This document shows, in pieces, positions 16,661 through 22,563 of a stretch of 64,000 nt of DNA; within the stretch, counting starts at the first letter, position 1, and each line of letters opens with the position of its first letter. Made by a program: the position numbers and the translations under genes. Source of the DNA: JAJZQZ01 sp963790415 (GTDB taxonomy: Bacteria; Actinomycetota; Thermoleophilia; RBG-16-64-13); contig CAWBOK010000009.1 in NCBI GenBank assembly GCA_963790415.1, positions 248,001-312,000 on the forward strand. Direction: 5' to 3'. The notes beneath the pieces were generated by a model that searched no databases, was not told the origin of the DNA, and saw only the letters and a program-made list of their open reading frames with translations.

Positions 16661-17413
16661 TTACTCGATCAGGCGACGGAGTTCCTTGTAGAGGAGTAGA
16701 TCGAGCAGGCGTGCGAGCAGAGACCCCAGATCTTGCAGAGTCTTCTCGCCAAGCTCCCTACGTTCGACATGTGGCGACCGCAGAGCCGGCGTGACGATCT
16801 GTTCGAGCATCGACGCCTCCCGCTGCGCCGAAGAACGCAGCAGGTGAAGATTGCGGGGTGCTACCCCGTGCCGAGCGAGCAGGTCGCAGATCCTGGCTAT
16901 CTCGACGTCGGTATCGGTAAGAACCGGTCCGGGTGCAGATGCCGCCGTCCGATCGACCAGATTGAAGTCTGCCAGTTCTCGAAGGAACTCAGGGTCCACT
17001 CCCGCACCATCCACCGCTTCATCAAACGTGAAGCGTCTCTGTTCGCGGCGCAGTGCCAGGGTCGCTTCCACGGGAGCCGGAGGGGCCAGTACCCGTCCCG
17101 CCGTAGTCGCCGTGCCCCGCGCGATCCGGTCGCGGATCACCTCAAGCGGAAGGAATTCATCACGCTGCAGCGTGAGAATCGTTCGAAGTCGACGCACCTC
17201 CCCTTGGCTGTACTTGCGATAGCCGCCATGGGTACGCTGGGGGGTCAACAACCCCCGGTCCTCGAGATACCGTACTTTCGATATGCTGAGACCGGGGTAC
17301 TCGTCCCGCAAGAGACGGACCACCTGCCCGATAGTCAGGAGGCCCTCCCGAGGCTCCGCATTGGTCCCCACTGCTATAGCCTTCTCCTCTTCTTTCTCGC
17401 CGAAGACCATCAT
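16661..17413 (-). CDS. MerR-family transcriptional regulator, FtsR/Rv1828-like
   Basis: 250 residues. The N-terminal winged-helix MerR domain is clear (LLTIGQVVRLLRDEYPGLSI, then VRYLEDRGLLTPQRTHGGYR), followed by coiled and C-terminal sensor-like regions without the cysteines of metal sensors. The neighbour order gcvH - garA-type FHA - MerR is that of Mycobacterium Rv1826-Rv1827-Rv1828; the Corynebacterium homologue FtsR regulates ftsZ. A cell-division role is inferred from this synteny only. ATG 17413 or the second codon is the start. Confidence 0.85.
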   Translation of the reverse strand: MMVFGEKEEEKAIAVGTNAEPREGLLTIGQVVRLLRDEYPGLSISKVRYLEDRGLLTPQRTHGGYRKYSQGEVRRLRTILTLQRDEFLPLEVIRDRIARGTATTAGRVLAPPAPVEATLALRREQRRFTFDEAVDGAGVDPEFLRELADFNLVDRTAASAPGPVLTDTDVEIARICDLLARHGVAPRNLHLLRSSAQREASMLEQIVTPALRSPHVERRELGEKTLQDLGSLLARLLDLLLYKELRRLIE

Positions 17414-17421
17414 GGGCCGGG

Positions 17422-17892
17422 TCAGAAATCCAGCGGTTCTAGGTACGCGAGTTTGAACTTGCCGATCTGCAACTCGTCTCCGTCGGAGAGATGATGCCGC
17501 TCGACGCGTCGACGGTTGACGTAGGTGCCATTAAGGCTGTTCAGATCCTCAGCGACGAGACCGGTAGCGTCTCGGACGATGCGGGCGTGATGGCGCGAAA
17601 CCGTGACGTCGTCAAGGAAGAGATGGCTCTCCGGATGGCGCCCAATCGTGAGAAGTTCGGTATCGAGGCCTATCTCCTCCCCCTCTCGGCCGCCTCCGGC
17701 CCTGATGAGAAGGCAGGGGCCGCCGCCACGGGCATCGGACCCTGAAGTGACGGACCGCGGATCGTCGGTGGAACCCGGTATGTAGGTCTGAGTGGTCTCG
17801 GAAAGCTCCTGTGGGACCCGCCTACTCCCGCACCGTGCGCAGAAATTGGCGTCTTCTGGGTTCTCGAAGCCGCACTTGGCGCAAGGAAGCAT
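17422..17892 (-). CDS. garA: GarA-like FHA-domain protein with N-terminal zinc ribbon
   Basis: 156 residues. The C-terminal FHA domain binds phosphothreonine: LLTIGRHPESHLFLDDVTVS with R85, then S99-RH-H102 and SLNGTYVN at 119-126. It closely resembles mycobacterial GarA/OdhI, which switches off 2-oxoglutarate metabolism. The linker has SETTQTYIP (31-39), matching the ETT phosphorylation site of GarA, where Ser/Thr kinases act. Unlike mycobacterial GarA it begins with a zinc ribbon (C4, C7, C18, C21). It lies between a hypothetical gene and the MerR gene, separated by few bases. Confidence 0.85.
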   Translation of the reverse strand: MLPCAKCGFENPEDANFCARCGSRRVPQELSETTQTYIPGSTDDPRSVTSGSDARGGGPCLLIRAGGGREGEEIGLDTELLTIGRHPESHLFLDDVTVSRHHARIVRDATGLVAEDLNSLNGTYVNRRRVERHHLSDGDELQIGKFKLAYLEPLDF

Positions 17893-17897
17893 GCGCC

Positions 17898-18182
17898 CTA
17901 GCCCCGACTCCGCGTGTCGAGTTCCTTGCGGTAGTCTCCGAACTCCGTGGTCATGGTCTCCTCGATCTGCATGAGAGTCTCAGGATTCTCCAGCAGTTTC
18001 GCGCGATCTTGGGCGTCCGTGTTGGAGATCATGTAGGGGTCGGTGAGGATGTCGTCGAAATGCCTACCCTTGTGAAGCTCAGTGACCAGATAGCGCACGA
18101 CTCGTTCCTCGCGGGCACCCACCGATAGATCGTGGAACAACTCCTGCAGAGCACGAACGGTACGTTCGATGCGCTCTCCCAT
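17898..18182 (-). CDS. Small conserved-looking hypothetical protein
   Basis: 94 residues, mostly charged and probably helical (RTVRALQELFHDLSVGAREE; LLENPETLMQIEETMTTEF). No signal peptide, membrane segment or recognisable motif. It lies 14 bases after rsiG and 5 bases before garA, both in the same direction, so it is part of that operon. AGGAGGGACC precedes the ATG. I do not recognise a family. Confidence 0.7.
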   Translation of the reverse strand: MGERIERTVRALQELFHDLSVGAREERVVRYLVTELHKGRHFDDILTDPYMISNTDAQDRAKLLENPETLMQIEETMTTEFGDYRKELDTRSRG

Positions 18183-18196
18183 GGTCCCTCCTCTTT

Positions 18197-18478
18197 CTAC
18201 TGAGGCTCCTCCGGCAGCAGGCCCCGCGAGCTGAGAATGGCGCTCAACTTCTGCACGTCACCCTCGGCGACCAGACTCTCGCCCGCACGGTGCTTGTCTC
18301 GCAACCTGCGCACCATCTCCGCACGGAGAATGTCGAGTCGCGCGTGTAGAAGCCTCCGTGATTTTGAGATCTCCCGCTCCTCTGCCTCCAGGGCTTGGGC
18401 GAGCACCTTTAATTCCCCGTCGGAATACGATTGAATATTGACCAACAGGTCGAAGGATGCGGTGTCCACGTCGCTCAT
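18197..18478 (-). CDS. rsiG: RsiG-like c-di-GMP-binding anti-sigma factor, single motif
   Basis: 93 residues with a strongly helical centre. Residues E34-S38-R41-H45-D49 fit E-x3-S-x2-R-x3-(Q/H)-x3-D, the c-di-GMP signature of RsiG. Streptomyces RsiG has two copies in one chain; small RsiGs of basal actinobacteria such as Rubrobacter radiotolerans have one and act as a homodimer that binds c-di-GMP and holds sigma-WhiG, controlling type IV pili. Size and single motif match that type. The N-terminus SFDLLVNIQSYSDGELKVL and the short tail are also compatible. A group 3 sigma gene in the pilus operon lies nearby. First gene of an operon with a leaderless-type promoter. Confidence 0.75.
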   Translation of the reverse strand: MSDVDTASFDLLVNIQSYSDGELKVLAQALEAEEREISKSRRLLHARLDILRAEMVRRLRDKHRAGESLVAEGDVQKLSAILSSRGLLPEEPQ

Positions 18479-18484
18479 GGGTCC

Positions 18485-18513
18485 AGTATACCTCCTCGCT
18501 GACTAACCTTCAA
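18485..18513 (-). promoter_or_regulatory. Promoter of the rsiG operon, predicted leaderless start
   Basis: On the minus strand: TTGAAG (18513-18508), 17-base spacer, TATACT (18490-18485), then six bases and the rsiG ATG at 18478. The predicted transcription start coincides with the A of the ATG. A GAGGAGG sequence lies inside the spacer and so would not be in the mRNA. Confidence 0.65.
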
Positions 18514-18569
18514 CTTCACCTAGAGGTAGAAGAAGAGTCTACACGCTGCACAGTACGGTCTCATACAAC

Positions 18570-18596
18570 AAGAGCAGGCCTTGTGGGCCTGCTCTT
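18570..18596 (-). terminator. Terminator-like hairpin after gcvH
   Basis: Perfect 11-bp stem AAGAGCAGGCC / GGCCTGCTCTT with a five-base loop, about 30 bases past the gcvH stop on the minus strand and just upstream of the rsiG promoter. The following T-run is weak (TGTTGTAT). Confidence 0.6.
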
Positions 18597-18624
18597 GAAG
18601 CTTCACGCGCACTGTGGCGTGCGA

Positions 18625-19011
18625 TCAGTCCTCTTGTTCGGCGAGCATAGATTCATAGCCTTCCGAGGACATGAGTCCGTCGGCCTCGCTGGGGTCGCTC
18701 AGCTGCACTTTGACCAACCATCCGTCCTCGTAGGGGCTCTCGTTGAGGAGTTCAGGCGCGTCGATCACGTCTTCGTTCACTTCAACAACTGAGCCCGAAA
18801 GTGGAGCGTACACATCCGTGACCGCCTTGACCGATTCGACCTCGGCGTAGGAAGTACCCGCGATCAATTCCGCGCCCACCTCGGGAAGTTCGATATACAC
18901 GATATCCCCGAGCGACTCCTGCGCATAGTGGGTAACCCCGAACACGGCCAGGTCGCCCTCGATGCGGGCCCAATCGTGCTCCTTGTGGTACCTCAGATTA
19001 CTGGGATTCAC
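18625..19011 (-). CDS. gcvH: Glycine cleavage system H protein
   Basis: 128 residues; carries lipoate that shuttles the aminomethyl group between the P, T and L proteins. The lipoyl lysine is K62 in EVESVKAVTDVYAPLSG, and YHKEHDWARIEGDLAVFGVT is typical of the N-terminus. GTG 19011 follows AAAGGAG and gives the normal length. No gcvP, gcvT or lipoyl ligase is nearby; the gene stands at the head of the garA-merR neighbourhood, as in Mycobacterium. GcvH can also act as a lipoyl donor. Confidence 0.94.
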   Translation of the reverse strand: MNPSNLRYHKEHDWARIEGDLAVFGVTHYAQESLGDIVYIELPEVGAELIAGTSYAEVESVKAVTDVYAPLSGSVVEVNEDVIDAPELLNESPYEDGWLVKVQLSDPSEADGLMSSEGYESMLAEQED

Positions 19012-19103
19012 ATCCGCTCCTTTCTCGCCAGGCAAGGCTGGCAGCATCATATCACAGTGGAAATTGCCCTCTGTCCCGAGGTTCGCGTGTTGACCAGAAG
19101 CGG

Positions 19104-19430
19104 CTACCCCTCGTCCAGACTATCCCTGGACGTTGCGTCCAACAGGAGGACCTCGAGTGGGCGCATGGCCACAGACGGCTGCAGATCCTGCGCCTCCAGC
19201 TGAGATGCCACAAATGAGAAACGACCCTCAAGATTCTGCAGCAGGGAGAAGAAGGCTTCTTCCCCCGAGGAGGCTCCCGTTCTGGCGGCCACGAGTCTCC
19301 CACCTTGTAGCGTAAGGCTTCCTTCGGCGACCCCTCCGTACAGCGTCAGGACTCCCGTCTTCTTGCTCTGCCCAAGAACTTGGAGCAGCTCCGGTAATCG
19401 GAACCCGCGCATCTCACCCGTGAGACCCAC
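19104..19430 (-). CDS. DUF4388-domain protein
   Basis: 108 residues. MRGFRLPELLQVLGQSKKTG, VLTLYGG, LTLQGGRLVAARTGASSGEE and FFSLLQNLEGRFSFV follow the DUF4388 pattern found singly or attached to response regulators and in gliding or chemosensory gene sets. It is divergent from the MglB/MglA pair, suggesting a shared role. GTG 19430 is chosen because it restores the usual family start; a stronger Shine-Dalgarno (GGGGAGG) serves an out-of-frame ATG 14 bases upstream, which is odd. Confidence 0.75.
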   Translation of the reverse strand: MGLTGEMRGFRLPELLQVLGQSKKTGVLTLYGGVAEGSLTLQGGRLVAARTGASSGEEAFFSLLQNLEGRFSFVASQLEAQDLQPSVAMRPLEVLLLDATSRDSLDEG

Positions 19431-19472
19431 CTGAATTCATCGCCTCCCCACGCTCATAGAGATCGCGTGGGC

Positions 19473-19500
19473 ATTCTAGCAACCCGCGCCCCAGTATCAA
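19473..19500 (-). promoter_or_regulatory. Predicted promoter of the DUF4388 gene
   Basis: Minus strand: TTGATA (19500-19495), 16-base spacer, TAGAAT (19478-19473). It is divergent from the mglB promoter about 50 bases away, so both may respond to the same regulator. Confidence 0.55.
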
Positions 19501-19547
19501 AGACCGTACGCCTCCGTTACCCCTGCATAGAAATGGGCATAGGCCCT

Positions 19548-19586
19548 TGTTATACTTGGCCGCCAGGGGACCGTAAGCGCCCCCTG
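19548..19586 (+). promoter_or_regulatory. Extended -10 promoter and leader hairpin of mglB
   Basis: TGT followed by TATACT (19548-19556), with no good -35 box. The leader contains CAGGGG/CCCCTG (19564-19569 with 19581-19586), a small hairpin ending a few bases before the AAGGAGG ribosome binding site at 19590-19596. Confidence 0.5.
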
Positions 19587-19601
19587 AACAAGGAGGACAG
19601 T

Positions 19602-20096
19602 GTGGCTCGTCGGAAAGGGCTCGTCTTCAGTGGTAGGCAAATGCGCCTTGTCGACGAAATCCTCGACAGAGTCCGGCACGTCTCTGGTTCCCGGTTCATT
19701 GCTCTCGTATCCACGAGCGGCCAGCCGATCACGACTTCAACCGCCGAGGAACACCCAGACACGCTCTCTCTCGCCAGTCTGGCGGCAAGTTCTTTCGCCG
19801 CCACGCAACAGCTCGCGGAGGTGTTGCATGAACGTGAGTTCACATTGCTCTTTCACGAAGGAGGGGAATCCAATCTCCACGTTGCTCAGGTGACCGACCA
19901 GGTACTCTTGGTGATAACGTTCGGTCGCGAGACCCAAGTTGGGAAAGTGCGCCTGTACACCAGCCGGGCGATCGAGGTGCTGCGGCCGATATTCTCCACC
20001 ACAGATGAGGACGCCGATGACGCCCTCTTGATAGACGACGACTACTCCCTCTTAGCCGGCGAGGCCATCGACGACCTCTTCGCGGGCATGGAGTGA
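19602..20096 (+). CDS. mglB: Roadblock/LC7 domain protein, MglB-like
   Basis: 164 residues. The Roadblock fold is visible as LVDEILDRVRHVSGSRFIAL then VSTSGQPITTS, SLASLAASSFAATQQLAEVL, and ESNLHVAQVTDQVLLVITFG. It is immediately followed by an MglA GTPase; in Myxococcus MglB is the GAP for MglA and fixes cell polarity for gliding and type IV pili. The acidic tail (DEDADDALLIDDDYS) is extra. GTG 19602 follows AAGGAGG; the longer frame is not supported. Confidence 0.88.
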   Translation: MARRKGLVFSGRQMRLVDEILDRVRHVSGSRFIALVSTSGQPITTSTAEEHPDTLSLASLAASSFAATQQLAEVLHEREFTLLFHEGGESNLHVAQVTDQVLLVITFGRETQVGKVRLYTSRAIEVLRPIFSTTDEDADDALLIDDDYSLLAGEAIDDLFAGME

Positions 20097-20100
20097 CCCT

Positions 20101-20685
20101 GTGCCTCTAATCAACTTCGCCGCCCGCGAGATCAACTATAAGATCGTCTACTACGGCTGTGGACTATGTGGCAAGACGACCAACATCCAGTACATCCACA
20201 AGAAAGTCAACCCAGCCGCGAGAGGTAAACTGGTCAGCATCGCGACCGAGGAAGAGCGTACGCTCTACTTCGACTTCCTTCCGCTGTCGCTGGGCACGGT
20301 CAAAGGCATGAAGACGCGTTTCCATCTGTATACCGTGCCTGGACAGTCATACTACAACGCTTCCCGGCGCCTTGTGCTCCAAGGAGTCGACGGAGTGGTC
20401 TTCGTCGCCGATAGCCAGATCACGCGCCTAGACGAGAACGTGGAGAGCTACCTGAACCTGTGGGACAACCTGCTCGAGCAGGGTGACGACCTCTCCTCCT
20501 TGGGCCTCGTGACCCAGATGAACAAGCGCGATCTCTCCGACGTCTTCAGCGTGGGCGACCTGACGGAGCTTCTCAACCACACCGGCTCCCCTACGGTGGA
20601 AGCCTGCGCCCTCACGGGGCTGGGTGTCTTCGAGACCCTGAAGATCGTCTGCAAACAGGTCATCGGCAAGACCGGTCAGAGCTGA
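20101..20685 (+). CDS. mglA: MglA-type small Ras-like GTPase
   Basis: 194 residues. The P-loop is GCGLCGKTT (19-27), switch/PM2 region TLYFDFLPLSLG, G3 TVPGQ (78-82), followed by YYNASRRLVLQGVDGVVFVA and the G4 motif NKRD (141-144). These are the signatures of MglA and not of generic Ras-like proteins. It controls pole selection of motility machinery with MglB, and type IV pilus genes lie 5 kb upstream. Starts with GTG four bases after mglB. Confidence 0.93.
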   Translation: MPLINFAAREINYKIVYYGCGLCGKTTNIQYIHKKVNPAARGKLVSIATEEERTLYFDFLPLSLGTVKGMKTRFHLYTVPGQSYYNASRRLVLQGVDGVVFVADSQITRLDENVESYLNLWDNLLEQGDDLSSLGLVTQMNKRDLSDVFSVGDLTELLNHTGSPTVEACALTGLGVFETLKIVCKQVIGKTGQS

Positions 20686-20716
20686 CGGCAGAGCGCGGAC
20701 CGCAACGGCGGGCTTT

Positions 20717-20759
20717 CAAGACGGCCGGAGAGCGGCTTCGCGGGCTCCAGCCCGTCTTG
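20717..20759. terminator. Hairpin between converging mglA and vanW-like genes
   Basis: CAAGACGG (20717-20724) pairs with CCGTCTTG (20752-20759), with further GGAG/CTCC pairing inside. It is placed 30 bases past mglA and 12 bases past the opposing gene, so it probably ends transcription from both sides, although T-runs are absent. Confidence 0.5.
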
Positions 20760-20770
20760 GGAGTGTTCTA

Positions 20771-22510
20771 CTACCCCCCCACCCGCACCACGTAGTCCTT
20801 GGGCGCGTAGACGCTCTCGAAGGTGTCGGTGAATAGCCGGGTGCCGTCTGCCCGGGTCACCGTGCGCACGACTTCTATTTTTCGTCCGGCCACGCCGGAT
20901 TCAACCACGGATGTCTGGCCCGCGGCCAGCGCCGGATCGCGAAGGCGGCGCGGCTTCTGTTCAGAACTGGAGGGCGGCTTGACGTCGTGGAACGGCGTAG
21001 TGGTATACGTCACCTCGCGGTCCCACGTAGGAGCCGCCAACGATACCCGCACGGACCGGTCTGTTGCCTCGACGGAGATGAGAATCACCTTATCGGAGTC
21101 GTTGCGAAACTTGAGGTCGACCGCCCCATAGGATACCGTGGCGTCGCGGCCCACAGGGTAATGATCGATGTAGAAGGAGTGGGGACGGCGCTCCACAACA
21201 GGCAACCCGGCGAAGAAGGCCGCGTTGAACAACGTAGTGGAGACCTGACAGATCCCACCCCCCACTCCCGGTGTCAGCACGCCGTCGCGGATCACCGGGG
21301 CCTCGTCGAAACCGGCCGCTTTGGTCCTAGGACCGACGCTTTCGTTGAAGGAGAACGTCTCTCCGGGCCGCACGATCATCCCGTCCAAGATGGACGCCAC
21401 CTGTCGGATGTTGTTCACCCTGGCCTGGTTGGCCTCACTGAAATAGGTGGTGAACGAAACGATCTCCCTGCGCAGGCCCAGCATCTCCGCGTCCAGCGTG
21501 GTGAGCTTCGGGTGGGCAGGCGTTGTAGGAATCGGCACGTACCGTCGGTCACGACTCATCACCGCGCGTTCCAGACCGGCGAGAAGCCCGTCCCACTCCA
21601 CCAGGGTGCCGTCGCTGCTCGGGACCACCGTGAAGCCCTTGCGGTCAACCGCGGGCCGGATGACCGCATCAACAGGCGGATGCTCGATTGGAGCCAGAAG
21701 CTCTTCAAGCAGTGCCCGCCCAGGCGGCGTATCGAAGGTCAACGGACGACCCGCGGCGACGCCGGCCGGGTGCACCGCTGCCATGCCAAGGAGATCCTGC
21801 GAAGTGAGGCGGTAGGAGTTCCCCTGGTAGGCGAGTTCCACGCCCGCCGAAAAAGCCTGTCGGGCGGCATCCGTCGACTTCGTCGCCTCTTCGGTGGTCA
21901 CCTGAGGGGGCACGCTGCCGAGCGGCACGTGCACTGCAGCAGCCGAGCCGGAGGCCGCGGCGAGCACCGCGGCCTCCAGGGCAGCCCGATCGACCACGAC
22001 CCCGTCCTCACTCGGCGAGACTCTGAGCGCACCGTCGCCGAGGATCAAGCGCGCGTCGAGCGGCAACCGTTCGAAGGCAAGGGCGACCTCATCGATCGCC
22101 TGATCCCACTCCGCCTGGTCAGAGACGACCAAGACCGGTTGCACGACGTCGCCCGACCACCAGAGCTTCGCGCGTCGGGCTACATCGCCCCACCATGCAC
22201 CACCATCAGTGGCCGCTTCAGCCAGTCTCACGGTCGAGGTGGCATCAATTGTCACGCCCGCATTCGCAGGGATCAGCGACACGGAGACGTCGGCTGAAGA
22301 CAGTTGCAGGGGACGTGCCAAGGAACGAGTGGCTGCCTCGCCGAGGGCCTCTCGGGCAGCGGCCGGCCCCAGACCACCGAGGTCGACCCCCCACGAGCGT
22401 ACTCCCGGATGCACTTTCCCGTGCGAGACCAGAAGATCATACGACGATAGACCTGCCGCGGCCGCCACCAGCAACAACAAAACGCCGAAAAGAAGTCGCC
22501 GCCCGATCAC
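20771..22510 (-). CDS. VanW-family protein with peptidoglycan-binding-like and G5 regions
   Basis: 579 residues from GTG 22510. An N-terminal membrane helix (LLFGVLLLLVAAAAGL) leads into repeated putative peptidoglycan-binding type 4 regions, then the VanW domain (TTYFSEANQARVNNIRQVAS, RPGETFSFNESVGPRT, GVGGGICQVSTTLFNAAFFA, HSFYIDHYPVGRDATVSYG) and a G5-like C-terminus (ESGVAGRKIEVVRTVTRADG). It is probably anchored outside the membrane and linked to the cell wall; biochemical activity is unknown. The open frame extends upstream into the preceding gene, but that part is not homologous. Confidence 0.88.
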   Translation of the reverse strand: MIGRRLLFGVLLLLVAAAAGLSSYDLLVSHGKVHPGVRSWGVDLGGLGPAAAREALGEAATRSLARPLQLSSADVSVSLIPANAGVTIDATSTVRLAEAATDGGAWWGDVARRAKLWWSGDVVQPVLVVSDQAEWDQAIDEVALAFERLPLDARLILGDGALRVSPSEDGVVVDRAALEAAVLAAASGSAAAVHVPLGSVPPQVTTEEATKSTDAARQAFSAGVELAYQGNSYRLTSQDLLGMAAVHPAGVAAGRPLTFDTPPGRALLEELLAPIEHPPVDAVIRPAVDRKGFTVVPSSDGTLVEWDGLLAGLERAVMSRDRRYVPIPTTPAHPKLTTLDAEMLGLRREIVSFTTYFSEANQARVNNIRQVASILDGMIVRPGETFSFNESVGPRTKAAGFDEAPVIRDGVLTPGVGGGICQVSTTLFNAAFFAGLPVVERRPHSFYIDHYPVGRDATVSYGAVDLKFRNDSDKVILISVEATDRSVRVSLAAPTWDREVTYTTTPFHDVKPPSSSEQKPRRLRDPALAAGQTSVVESGVAGRKIEVVRTVTRADGTRLFTDTFESVYAPKDYVVRVGG

Positions 22511-22563
22511 GCGATTGAGGATAGCACAGGCACACGGAGTCTCCTCCGTGCCGGCCGCCTCGG

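Noticed and set aside
20987..22297. 436-codon open frame on the plus strand
   Set aside because: Antisense to the VanW-family gene, low-complexity composition, no motif.
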